From Acridotheres tristis (lineage: Eukaryota; Chordata; Aves; Passeriformes; Sturnidae): DNA of 64,000 nt. Below, one piece after another: positions 39,575 through 52,235 of the stretch (positions within the stretch are counted from its first letter, which is position 1; every line of letters starts with the position of its first letter). The DNA is taken from contig CM072899.1 in NCBI GenBank assembly GCA_037013685.1, forward strand, positions 8,226,479-8,290,478, in the 5' to 3' direction. Position numbers and translations under genes: made by a program. The notes under the pieces are model-generated. The model saw only the letters and a program-made list of their open reading frames with translations. It was not told the DNA's origin and did no database searches.

Positions 39575-42500
39575 AGAATTTCATTATTTTAGGGTTTCTG
39601 TAAGTGCAGATGAAAATGCAGAGGTGTAATTTGTCACCAAATGTTTCCAAATCTAAAATCTATAAGACAAAATTGCTCTCAAGGAGTTCTCTAAGTGGCC
39701 CCCATGGTTTTGAGCTCTGTCTGCTCCTGTTGACCTTTAAAGTGTGCTGGAAGGCTCATCCCTTCCCTGGGCCTCGAGGAGGGAGGCATGGCTACCAAAT
39801 GTAATTCCTGGTGCTTCTTTCCTGCTCAGTCCTTGCTGGCTGGAAGGCCCAGGTGGAGCTGTCTGAGATGCCCAAGGGCTAACACACTCTTCTGAACAAA
39901 CGGACACAAAATTAAAGCATGTAAAGCCAAAAGAGTCAGACTGTTCTTTCTCAGCAGCAGAGTTTGCTTTTAGCTTTAGTCAAACATTGGCTCCCCATTC
40001 CTCCTCCCACTGGAAAATATTAAATTATTATAAGTGATACTGAGTGATTCATGCATTTTGTAGTACCTCAGGTCACAGAGGTTGCCAGTAAGTGCAGTGT
40101 TTTACTTCCACGTGTGGGCCTCCTGATGTCTTGGCTGCTGCCACTGGAGGTTTAGGTGTCAGAATTGTGCTACATGTGTGGTGTCAGCTCTGCCTGTGAA
40201 CTACACAGCTACAGCTCCATTTCCCAGCCTCCTAATTGCTATTAGAGGAGACAGCAGAAACCTTGCAGCTGGCATCTTATTTCATCAAAGTAGTGATAAA
40301 CTATATTCAAAAAAACCTTCTCTCACTTCAAAATCCTTTCATTTTGGTGACAAATATTAGAGTATATTTGCATACAAATCACTTTCTTCCAGGAAAAGGC
40401 TGCTTTTTTTTGATGCTGCTGTTGTTTTTTTAATGCTTTCTAAACATAGTTTGTCTGAAAGTTTTATGAGCCAGTCCTCTTCTTTTTCATACACAGCCTG
40501 ATGAGCTGCTTCTGGAACAGAAGATACTGAAACAACATTAAATTGCTTGTTGGTTCCTCTTTTGAGGACAGCCTAAGCATGTTTTGCTATAGAACAATTT
40601 CCCTTGCCTCTTACAATTCCATGGCTTCTCTCTTCCGTTCATAACTTTGCTTATCTTGCACATATAAATTAGTAGTACAAGTATAATTGGATGTGACATC
40701 ATGGCTGCAAGGATTTTTTAAAATTTTTTCACTATTGTTTTGACTTTTTTTTCGAGTTTGGCATAAAAGGTTGGACGTGTTGTTCATTAACTTTCCATTT
40801 TAATCAAGTGTCCTAAGAAAGTGGAAGTCAAATGGAAATGTTATTTACTCTTTCTGATGGGAAATATGGTTTAAGAGAGTTTAATTCTCTCCTACTGAAA
40901 ATCTACCCTGTAGAAGCACTTTTATCTCTTGATGACTGGTTGCATGGCAAAAACATCTCAGCCTAATCTATCCTATTCTCGGACACCATTTTATCTCCTC
41001 TGCAATTGAATTTGTCTGTAGTGGAACCAACACTCTTTTTATCACCCAAGGTCTGATCTTCAAGCTTTCACCTTCAAAAGTACAGCCATCCTTAGGCAGA
41101 CTGGTAGCTCAGAATGATTTATAACTGAGGAGGACTTTGAAGTTCCTATAAATAACCAAAAAAAGCAGTGTTTTCTGCCTTTTTTAGTTATACTGCAGTT
41201 TGCTTGCTTATGCTTAGGCATCTCTTCTGTCTTCCATTCTGTATCAGCAACATGCAGCCAGGAGTGGCAGTGCCACCAGTTTCTGAGTGGCCTGATAAGA
41301 ATCCTAAGATAGTAATGTAAAGCCCAGGGAAAAAGATTCTCAAGTGTTTTTCACACCAGTGGTAAGGATCAGCATGGGGCTGGATGTGAAATGCAGACAC
41401 CACGTTCAAGGGGACTCTGTAGAAAAGATGTTTAATTTCCAGAGCAACAAATCTGCACGTTGCTTTTGCTAGACTGAGCTCTCCAACTGCACACAGCCAT
41501 CACTGACATGTTGGGAGGTCACTGAGTGATTCACATCCAGCAGCTTAACAAAGGGGAGCTGAACAAATGACAGTGGAGATGCTTTCATTTGGAGGAATAC
41601 CAAATGTTCCTGCTCTTTCAGCCCCTAGATATGGGATATCTACTTTGTGACCTTCAGAAAGAGAAAGAAATTCACATTTCTCAGCAAGATGGTTTGATGG
41701 TGATCATAAACCCCCAAGATATGCTGTGTGCTTGTAATTTAAGGAAGATACACAGAGATCTGGAAATTCATTTGCAGATACCAAATTCAACATCAATTTT
41801 CTCCCTCACATCAAGGATGCAGTTGGAATACTGTAATCTTTCATTGTTGACGGTTTTTTGTCTGTTTGTTTGTTTTTTGGCATATATTTACTTTCTCTTT
41901 TAACACTGATAGCATGTCAGATTTAAGCAATTTTTTTTCCTCCCTCCAGGGAACTGTCTACTGGCAATAAGTGCAGTGACATATTGTTGTAATCAGCTCG
42001 TATTATGGTAACACAGAGAGTTCCAAACCAAAGATCACAGCCCAAATCTTTGGGGATATGTAGGCATGTGTGGAGTTCTAACAGTTACTCAGATCTTGCT
42101 CCAGTGAGACTTTTAGATCTGGGATTAATTTGGAGTGCACAGGGATCTTGCAGATGGCCCCACGGGTTCCAGGAGTGGAAAGGAAATATCTACTATTGAG
42201 GGTGAGGTAGGATGTAAGGGTTGAAGGGCCATAAAATCAGATGCTTGCCTTAGTGGATATCAGCCTAAAGTATCTGAAAACTTCACACTATACAGCATTT
42301 ACAGGGAACTACATGCAGGGATTGAGGTTCATATGGATGTTTTCATCTGGCCCTGTGCAATAAAGTGGAGAAGGGAGTGGAAGGGAGGAGAACAGGTTTG
42401 AGTCTCTGTGGAGCAGAAACTGCAGTCGTAAACACAGAAGATTTCACCTCTGCAAATATCCTTTCATACCCCTTGTACAGTTGATTTTTTTGTTGATCTC

Positions 42501-44362
42501 ACAGCTACAAGACATTCAGGGTCTCCCTTTGCTACTTTTGTGACATCACCCTTTTGCTTTGGAGCATTTGTTTTTCCCTGTGCTGGGCATGAGCATCCTT
42601 GGCTACTTTCAGTAGTATCAACAAAGGAAGAAAACATCAGTGGCATTTACAATGATGTCATGCAGGAGACCATTTGTAGACTTAGCTCCTCAAGAATGTG
42701 TGCATTTCTGTGCCTCTCCACAAAGGCTGACTGCTGCTGAGACCAGCACAGGAGGATCTGCACCCAGCTGCTTTCGTGGAGGTGATGGGCTAATGTGGAA
42801 ATGCTCCTGTGGGCAGAAAGCCAAGCCAGCTCCTGCTGCACACAGCCCTGAAGGTATTTTGTGGTGCTGCATGTGATGGAGTTTGGCCCTTACAAAGGGC
42901 AGAGGAGAGGGGTAGATGTTCTCCCTGAGTTGTCTCCATGAGCACCTGTTAAGGAGCTAAGCATATGCTGTTCTGGATTTGCAAATCATTATAATGACAG
43001 ACTGTGACAATAAAAAGAGCCATGAAAACAGATCATGTAAAGAAGTCCTGGATTAAAAATCCCCTGGTACACTGGGACATGATAAAACTCCACTAAGTCA
43101 ATAATCTGTGCATTAAGAACTCCTCTGGTTATGTAAAGGAACTAAAACAGTCTGTTTTTCTCACTGAGCCAGAGGAGGTGGTAGCTTGGGTATGTAATAG
43201 GATGATAAAGAGTGCTTGCTTTTCAGTAGCCCTTACAGTCTAACTTGATTTACAGATCAGATCTCTGCTGCTGACAGTAGAAAGACTGTAATGATGCCAA
43301 TGACCGTGTCTAAGAGAGTCTCAGTTGTGTCTTTATTCCAAGTCCTCAGAAAGGAAATAATAAAAACAGATAATCACATTAAAGTAATGGTTTCAGATGA
43401 CACTCACACAAAATAAGGTTATTCAGAGTTAAGCTGCTAGTTTGTCTTCTTCATTCCCGTGTTCTTGAATATTGCAGGAGTCCTGGATGAGAGTATGAAT
43501 TTATGTACCGTGCATTGCGTAGCAATTCAGCAGAGCTGGGAACAATGTGCATTAATGACAATAATAGTATTAGAACAGCATCTACTGAGGCAATCATGAC
43601 ACAGGGCCCTGCTGTCCTTATCCAAGAGAGCTTATTATGCAAGTGGAAAACAGGAAGGAGAGCTACTTTCTGATTCCCTCCTCCTTTATAGCTTTCATTG
43701 TCTCGGGTGCTTTGTAACCTATGTTTTACCATCTCTACTTGAGTTTTATTTTGTATTAAAAGGAGTGCTTTATATGGATAGTTTCATGTTGAAGATGTAC
43801 TTTACATCTGTTTTACATTTTCTCAGCACTTAAGTATGACTTTCTCCAAACTGACTCCCCTGGCAGGTGAAGAAAAATGCACCTTTGGGAGCATTTTGTC
43901 CTGACACACACTCTCTGTGAACCTTCTCATCCACATCAAGCTTTTTGTGTTAAAGCAGGTATGAAATAAGTTGTCAAAATTAAGTAGCTAAAGAATAGCA
44001 GCTTAAAATAATTTCTTTTCATATTGAGCTACCTCTTAGTCTCTGCTTAAATGTTACACAGGGTCTTTGATATTTCCACCCCACCTTTTTCTCTACTGCA
44101 GCTGAGTGAGGGCTGATTCCCTGCTTAGCTGCACTCGTTGTTTTAATCCCCAGAAAGATAAATTACAGAAGAAACTCTTGCTCTATCCCTTTTCTTTTTG
44201 AAGTACCTTTGTCAGCCCCCACTTGCCTTTCCCTCATTTACCCTTTCAGTGTCCTTGTCATCCAGCTATTAATGTTTATAAGGGTCACAGCCTGTCTCCT
44301 GACACACAGAGGGGTGTGTATGCACCTGGGCTTCTCTGGGGAATGCTGCAGAACTCCTTCGG

Positions 44363-44964
44363 GTGTTAATAGGGCTGCTTTCAGTTTCAAAGTTCAAAGA
44401 AATTTACATTTACAAAAACAGTAGTCAACTCTCTTACTTGGAAAGTAATTTCTCTACTACATCCACTTCAACAGTGCATTGGCCAATGCAGTGGAGATAC
44501 ACACGACTTTGTAATTTTAATCATTCGAAGGAACTGATGAAAATACACTGGGACATTTATCACATCAAAGATGTGATATTACAGGGCAGAGATATAATAG
44601 TTGGCCTCTCTGTCAATGCAAGTGTGGTGAACAGCTCTTTCACAAGGGACACAGAAGATTCTCTCATCTTTTGGACTGTTCCTAAAGATGCTGATGCCTT
44701 TACAGAAGGCTAAGCCATTCCTGCAAGGGCTGTAGTAATGTAGGCTCATCCTACTCTAATGGAATAGTTCCCTGGAACAGCATAGCCTGTCCTGTTGCTT
44801 TAGATGTAATTTCAATAACTAACTATACAAAGTATGCCATGAGCACTTCCAAGTTATGGCAAGCACAACTTGCCAATGACTTTAACTGGAGCAGTTTTCT
44901 GAATGCCCTGATAGAACCAGGTGGAAAACCAATCCTAGAAATTAATGGGAATCAGGTGGTTTAG
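44363..44964 (+). pseudogene. Possible frameshifted relic of a glycoprotein-coding sequence, family unknown
   Basis: Two open segments in different plus frames abut. The first (44363-44713, 116 codons) ends at TAA. The second is open from 44695 to the TAG at 44962-44964 (89 codons) and overlaps the first by about 20 bp, as a single-indel frameshift would leave. Both read like globular protein, with many W, Y and N, and contain WDIYHIKDVILQGRDIIVGL and LWQAQLANDFNWSSFLNAL. Together they hold about seven N-X-S/T sequons (for example NAS, NSS, NHS, NYT and NWS), unusual for random frames and typical of an extracellular or envelope-type glycoprotein. No signal peptide, membrane span or diagnostic domain is recognisable. 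The alternative is chance. I cannot name the family. Confidence 0.3.
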
Positions 44965-45019
44965 TCCATTTCAAAACTTTGAAAATCCCAGCATACATTA
45001 CAGTATTCTTTGAGGAATA

Positions 45020-45180
45020 TGCTTAGTGTAAGATAACCTGAATTATCCAAATTCTGATTTCCAAAACTCCCTGTTATTCATGTTTCTCATTATCTATAAA
45101 TTACATTCAAAATTACCTTAATTACCTGAAACCTTGGTTATCCAAACATATTCATTGTCCCCTGTGATACTCTGGTAATT
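45020..45180. mobile_element. Possible remnant of a pogo/Tigger-type DNA transposon end
   Basis: The stretch carries repeated TTATCCAAA-like and ACCTGAA-like words (AATTATCCAAATTCTG and CCTTGGTTATCCAAAC) in the spaced arrangement seen in non-coding ends of some pogo/Tigger-family elements. No TIR pair, TA duplication or transposase frame was confirmed, so this is a weak resemblance from memory only. Confidence 0.15.
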
Positions 45181-48100
45181 GATCTTGTACTGCATTGCTC
45201 CAGCTGATGCTTCACTGGTTACGGAATGAAGGCACAGTTGGTCTGCCACGTGCTACTGCAGCTTTGTCTTTTTCTGTGCTGCTCAGCATAAAGTTAGTGC
45301 TGAGCTACAAAGAGTACAGGGAAAGCTCTTAATCTTCTGCACTGATAGGTATTTGGAGAAAGTAGAGCTGTTACCAGCTTCTCCAGCAGCAGGTCTAACA
45401 GGACCTTCCTTGACAGAACTCTGGAGAAAACACAAGAGGATGAAATAAAACTTCCTAAGCAGCACAATACTTTAACACTGCCAATAAAGATCTGGCTTTT
45501 TACAGTTCCAGATCAACTGGTTTACTCTGGTCAAACCAATTTGCTTTCAATATTAGGTGAGAGCAATGCCAGGGAGATTCACCAATATTAATCTAATTAA
45601 TTTACTGCTGTCACCCACCATAGATGCCCAGAACAGAAAAAAGATTATACTTTCAATCAAAACATTCAAAAATGTCAATATTGCTCATGGTTTGTATAGA
45701 ACCTGAATTCCCACATTCTGTGGTATCTTTCTACCAGGTAAAGTCTTGTATCCAGGAAAACTTATTGTCCAGTATATGGCATCCAATAAATTTCAAGAAA
45801 GTAAATTTGTCACAACTAATATTTAGTAATTAATTATTCCCTCATTATAGCTCCTGAATCACGAGCTAGAATATAGCTTCATAATGATCACATTAGTTTT
45901 TGAATATGATGGTACTGCAGCCTTAATTAAAACCAAATGCTGAAGCATTTTCTCACAAGTTGTTTTTTATTCTCAGGTGGAGGGGTTGGATCACGAGCTC
46001 ACTTTCTCTGTTTGAAATGAGGCATTGCAATGGCATATTGCAATTCCAGCAGTGTTATTTGGGTAAATTGAATTTTTCTTCTTCTAGTGGTACAGGTCGT
46101 TTGGACAAGACTTGTAGCTGCTGAGCAGCTTTTCATGAACATATCAGTTACTATGACAAATGCCATGGCTCCAATATTTGGGCCAAAACCCTGCTCTTTG
46201 ACTGTTGCACCCCAAATGTTGTTTGGTTTCTGCTGTCAGCTTTGGGCATGGCTGTTTATTTCAGCGGTCTTGTACATTTCTAGTTGCTCTAGGTGCATCC
46301 ATAGCTTCATGTAATTGTGACAAGTTTGTCATCTATTTAGGAAAAAGGGTATATCAACAGGAGCAATAAAGATGTAGTTCTTAGCTGGAATGGGTTGCTG
46401 TACAACAGGATTTCTTTACAGGATCTCAGAGCATCACAGCAGTTACAGATGATATTCTTCTATACTGGGACTTCTGCATTTTTCTTTTGGTCAATGGCTA
46501 TTTATTGCTTTTGGGCCTTCAAAGATCAGAAGCTTGATGTGATTCTGAGAACATGGTCATGATTCCTGTTAAAAATATAAGTTTAGACCTTGAATAAATT
46601 TCCACCAAATGAGACTTGGATCAGAGGTTTTTTTCTGAGCCACAAACTCTCCCCCAGCTGCTCTCACTGTGGTTCCACTTAGGTACCTGCAGCTGCCCGA
46701 GGCTGTCCCCGAGGCCAGGAGCCAGCAGAAAAGGACAAATACTGCTGTAAAATACCACTTGCTATGAGAAACTGAGCTCTGAGTTGACCTACTTGACATA
46801 CCCTAAAGGCATTTAAAGGGAATATCAAATATACAAAAGACTTGTTTAAATGAGAAGTGAGCAGTTCTGAATCTTGCATTTCCCCACTGTGGCCCTGTGT
46901 CTTGTGGAGTCACTGTACTTTGTGTAGCAGGACTTTATACTTTGCTGTGCTATCTAGCAAGATTCAGACTATAAACCATATCTATATTTAAATTAGATGT
47001 ATTGACTTTAAAAAGTAAAATCATGTTTATTGTTCATTTCTTGGAACTACTGCATGTTTCACTGATGTGAAAAGTTATTTTAAGTTGCATCAGTGGGGTG
47101 AGAAGATCAAGTAGAATAAAAACCCCTCTGTATAAAAGCTGCAATGTGGTCTTCAAAGAGTGTACTTATCATAGTGTGGAGACATCCATGTCAAAGATTT
47201 GTAGTGATTGCTCTTTGTTCTAGTAGAACCACTAGTTCTCTGATATATTGCATAAATCTGGTCTTCTGCATTAGTGTAAACATGTACTGAGCTGTCTTAT
47301 CAAGATCAAAATATTTAGATAATTTGTCTTTTCTTAATGGCTTTTTTTATTAATGCTAATATGTGGCAGAGCAATATATAAAAAAAAAAGTGGTGTGGGT
47401 TTAATAAGATGAAGCAATTTTTAAGTTTTTATTGTAACTTTATTGCATTTGCATTGGTTCTTAATCATCTTTATTGTTCAGAGCTATGTTTTTTCCCAAA
47501 CTAGCACACTCTGTGATGTACTATTTCCTGTATTGTACCAAAGCACATCTCTAACATATATTTTAATACAGTTCTACATGTAAAATCCATTAAAGAGTTC
47601 TCCTTTACATTTTCCTATTATGAGATGCTCACTCTTAATCCAAGCCCCTCTAGGGATTTCCTTCCTAAAGTCAGTCACTCCATCTTATTGCATAAGGTTT
47701 GTTCAGAGCTGGGGGAAACATCAGGTTTTGCATTGCCACAGGTTTATGGATGTCCTAATTCTGTGGGTTTACTGGGAACTGAATGGGTGCCTTGACATAT
47801 TGTTGTAATGAAGCAAAATATGCATTTGATTAATTTTTAAAGGCTTTTTGATGCCCTCTGTGTGCACGTGCTTGTGCTATTTCAGTGTTCTCTTCCTTCT
47901 TAACTCCTCCTACAGGCAGCATCTGTGAAACCATTATTGTTTTCCTTACATAGAGAAATTGCTCCCATAGCCTTCAAAACGTGAAGAATTGTTCAAGGGC
48001 AGAAAAAAGATAAATGACTGGCAGTTGTTTTTCAGTTATATTAATTTTATTAGTCATGCATTCTCCTGTGTTTTTTCAGAGCTCTGGGACTTCTTTCTCT

Positions 48101-48419
48101 TAGCAATTAGAGCTTTTGAACAAAGAAAACTTCTGCTTAGATGCAATGATGAATTTAATACCCCTGCTCACACTTCTCAGCTGAATCTGGGGACATTATG
48201 GTGAGTTTTAATACCTGAAGTGTTGTCTGAGTGATTCTCTCTGCTTGGGGCACTTGATGCAAATTTATGTAAAACAGTGTAAAAAAAGAATAATCCCTCC
48301 TGCTGCCCCCATGGCGCATTATTTCTGCATTCCCATCAGTTTATGGGTGTGCAGAAGGGTTCTTTGATACAGACACATGAAACAGTTGGAAATGATCATT
48401 TATTACAGGTTTCTGCAGC

Positions 48420-48690
48420 TGATTCTTCCAGTTCCTGAGCTCCCAGCACCCAGCCCAAGGCATTGTCCTCCCTGCTCAGTGAGGGCTGAGCTGGCCCCTG
48501 AGCAGCTTCCTGATGGACATCTCCATGTCCATCAAGTCCTTCCCACTGGTGCCAAGAGATGGTGGCAGTGTCTAATCTGTATTAATCCTAAAATGAGCAC
48601 AGCCCCGATTTCCAAGGCAGGAGACCCTGCTGGGGGCTGCTCTGTGAGTGCTCGGGATGTTTTCAGCCTGGAGGGAGAGAGAGGCTGCTG
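48420..48690. other. GC-richer intronic patch
   Basis: A CCCAGC, CCTGAGC and CTGGCCCC-rich stretch containing CATCTCCATGTCCATC, which superficially recalls a His/Val alternation but is not the FHIT triad. I see no gene. Confidence 0.45.
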
Positions 48691-50013
48691 TAATTGAAGT
48701 TACTTACCTAAGCATATAAAATGCATGCAGGAATATTAAGTCTCCTCTGTATTAAGTCTCTATAGTTTGGGACAGTTTTCTGATGAAAAAAAAAATAGTC
48801 GAAACCAAAATATTAATGAAAAAGTAGATTTGAGGTGTTCCCCAAAATTAAATCATTAAGGAAAATTTTTATTAGTAACTAAAGTACTTTTCATGTAAAA
48901 AACTAGAATGCTAAAAACAGATATTTAAGACTTCTTAAACTTTTGGAGATTTTATTAACTTCTACTTTTTTTGTCGTTAAAATATATCTTTGGTTGTTTT
49001 TGTGGGGGGTTTTGGGTTTCTTGTTTATTTAGATGTGGACTCTTGCACTCCCTCTTGTGAGAGGGAAGATTTTTAAAGAAACAGGAAGTATTTCTATTCT
49101 AATGTGAGCTATTAATTCCTGAATGTTTTACACATTGAAAATAAACAATTTTCCTAAGTTAAAAAATTTTATAACAAATTATATAGAAAGCTAACAATAT
49201 TGGTGAGACCCAGGAGCTTCATGAAGTAGCAATTACCCTTTCACTTTTAGATATTTTGCCTTTTTCCTCTTGTATTTTGTTCTTTTAAAGCCTCACATAT
49301 TAAGAAAACCTGTCAATTTTAATGTTTTTAAGTGGTTCCTCAAAAAGACAAAGAGAAAAAAAAGAACTTTATTCCTATTGTTAGAGTGTCAGTACCTGGA
49401 GAGCCTTTAATTTTTTCCTTTTTAAAGCTTTGAATTGTTCTGTTTGAAGTTCAAATTCAGGAATAAAACAAGAGTCAAAACTGAAAGTATGTTTCTATAT
49501 AGCAAATTAATGGACTTAACCAGGAAAAGCTGTGTTCAGCTCTAAAGCTTGTCACATAAAAGGAATTTTAACCTCTTTTGGGTTTCTTTTCTTTAGGTTT
49601 TCTTTCTTTTTTGACCCCCCAAAGGCCATTTTTCCAACATTTCAGAACTATAGAACGTGTGTACCTTGATAGTTATGTGTGAAAATTTTTAATAGGCACT
49701 TTGTGGGGTTGAGTGGAGTCCTATTGAAGTGAACATAGAGCCTGGCCTAGGCCTTAAATACACAATTACAATAATTTAAGCTTCTAAGTCAAAATCCATA
49801 TAAAGCAAATAAAAATTACTGCTGAGCCTTTGAATTTCAGCTTCCACTCTGTGTGTATTAGTGGAAGGAAAATTACATTTGAAGTGGTCAGCATGCAGAT
49901 GTTGGCCAGGAATTTTGATTTTCTTGTAGAATCTGAGTCTTCTCTCTCTGATCAGCTTAAAGTCAGCCTGCAGTTATCACATGCTGACTTTTCAGTCGTG
50001 CCCCAAAATCCCC

Positions 50014-50027
50014 GGGGGTGGGGGGGG
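50014..50027 (+). other. G5-T-G8 run
   Basis: Thirteen G in fourteen bases, directly preceded by CCCC. It is a short G-rich tract in a GC-richer patch (about 49995-50215) within an otherwise AT-rich intron. Confidence 0.6.
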
Positions 50028-52185
50028 CACATCCTTCAGTCCACACGTGTCCAAGGGGATTGGAGCTTGAGCAGAGCCTTGGCAGTGTCGGGTCCCAGTC
50101 CATGTCTGACTGCCCGTCTCAAAGGCTCCAGTTCTCATGGCCTCAGAGGGCAATGGCAGACACAGGAGATTTATGAGCTGTGTGCAGGGGGGCTGGGGAG
50201 GTGGGAGGTGGCACATGTGTGGTTGAGCATCCTTGTGCTGCAGCTCTTCAGGAACTTGAAGCCTGCTTGCTTGGCCACAGCTTTTCCGAACAGGTTACCA
50301 TCTTAATGGACCACCAGGCTGCTAATTTGAATTATGGAGGAGGCTCATGATCTTTGGTGCATTAAACAACCCACCCAACATTGTGCAGGGAGTGGTCTGC
50401 TGTGCCCAATATAAAAGTGCATGTGATTCCATGGAAAACATAGGTCATCCTTAAATTGTAGCTCAGTTTGAGGGAAATGGGTCTGATCCACTCTGGCTTT
50501 ACTGCTCCTTCATGGTTATGCATTTCCACTAAAATACCTGGAGTTTTAGGCTACTATCTGCTGGTAATCTAAAAAATACTGACATTCCTAGTTATTTAAT
50601 GAATCTTTAATGGAGCTTTTAGTGTGTGTGAGGGTTTGCATATTGATTTGTGTATGCATATTTAGGTATAAGGGAGGGGAGTAAGGCTGTTGAGAGACTT
50701 CTGCAAGATTTAGAGAGTGAAACGTGTTGTTACAAATTATAATAAGGTGTAAAGGTTTTTCACTCCTTAAAATGGGGAAGCTGACATATTAAATTGCATG
50801 TGCTCTAGTGATGTGGACTGACTCAGAGAACTTGAAGGAAATAACAGCTGTGCATATCAAAGCTTAAAAATAGAAACTTCATCAGTCAGTGGCAGTTTAG
50901 AATGAATGAAGAAATCAAAAAATTATTAATTAGAGTGTTTAGAGAAAGATAAATTTCAAAGTTTCTGAAGGCAGAATGCTGTCATCAGTGTTGCAGCAGG
51001 TCTGTGCAGGGTAGCAGCACCTTGTCCTGCTGAGCCACTCTGTTAAAGGGGGGCTCTTGTCCAAAGGCACCTATGGCCATTTCAGACACCCCAAAATGAC
51101 TCAGGCTTTCCTACCTGACTGGCAGCTATGACAGAGGGCATATGGGAGACTCCTGCCCTTCTGGAGTGGCAGCTGCATGCCCTGAGGCATCTCAGATGGC
51201 AGTAGATGCTTCAGTCTAAGGAGGGATTGCACATAAACATAAGAAGACTCACTTTCTCTAACATTTTTAATACAGTCACCTGAAGTGGTTTCATAGCAGT
51301 GTTTACAGTGGGTTATTGTAGAAAGTAATGATCAGTTTATCTAATTTTAAACTTAGTAAGAATTCTGAGATGAATAGAAGGTGTACTGCTTAAGATCTGA
51401 CCAGATATAAAATTAAAAACTATCCTAACATCAAAAATTTTAATTCTATGATTTAAAGTTGCAGTGGATGGTTGTTTTCCTAATGACCTCAAATCCATGA
51501 ACTCATTCTAACATTTTCCTTTTAATATATTCATAGTTAAATATAACTTGAATGTTGTCCTAATTACATTCTCATGTTAATTTAGCTCTGATTCAGAATT
51601 TCTATCATTATTCTTTGTAGAATTATTTTGAAATGATGGAAAGTTCAGAGAAGATGCTCCATTCTGTGATTATGCCTTTGAATTATTTATCAAATTCAAA
51701 GACAGAAATATAGCTAAAATCTAGTTTGAGTTGTAAATGAGTTTTGGTAATGTGAGGAGGAAGTGCAAGTCCTTTTTGCAGAATGCCATGGGTGCTGCAG
51801 GAGCCCTGGTGGCCCCACATGAGCAGAGAGGTTCGTGGTCAATAAGAAACCTCCACTGCACCAACTGGCAAATGCTATCTAAGCAGGTGAGACAGATGAT
51901 GTGTGGAAGAGACAGAGAGAGAGATACAGAGAACTTGTGAAATGACAGTGCAGATTAGTGACAAAATTAAGAGAAAACCTGTCCTGTCTTGGACAGAACC
52001 ACATCCCTCTGTGATGTGCCATGGAAACAAAAGCTTTCAAAAGAACTGTTTAACTCATGTTTTCCACAACCCATTGCAGTGGAAAATAATACAGTGCTAA
52101 CATCAGATTGTAGAAACCATCATTAATGCAAAAATTGTGGCTGTGGCCCTGAGCTAGGTAGAGAGCAAACAATTGCTGGTGAGGT

Positions 52186-52235
52186 GTGTGCGAGTCTGAG
52201 AGGGCGAGACGCTGCTGGGGAAAATGCGAGAGGAG
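52186..52235. other. Small CpG cluster
   Basis: CpG dinucleotides at 52191, 52205, 52210 and 52227 lie within 38 bp, while the surrounding intron has very few. It is far too short to be a CpG island. Confidence 0.5.

Larger units (their letters stand above)
31321..44362. other. Intronic stretch, no genes seen
   Basis: Apart from the G-run tract, the inverted repeats and the GC-richer patch at 38520-38790 listed separately, this is AT-rich DNA with short frames only. A GC-moderate section lies at 33950-34450, with overlapping frames on both strands and no motifs. Confidence 0.6.

Noticed and set aside
48510..48560. CATCTCCATGTCCATC stretch resembling a His-triad exon
   Set aside because: It lies upstream of the exons it would have to follow, lacks the HVHVHVLP frame and has no suitable splice sites.
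49830..50306. 158-codon plus-strand open frame
   Set aside because: It coincides with a GC-richer patch and a G-run; there are no domains and the composition explains its openness.
51421..51670. ATTCTATG/ATTCTGTG-like words, as at avian CR1 retrotransposon 3' ends
   Set aside because: Only isolated single copies are seen, with no tandem 8-mer tail and no reverse-transcriptase frame nearby.
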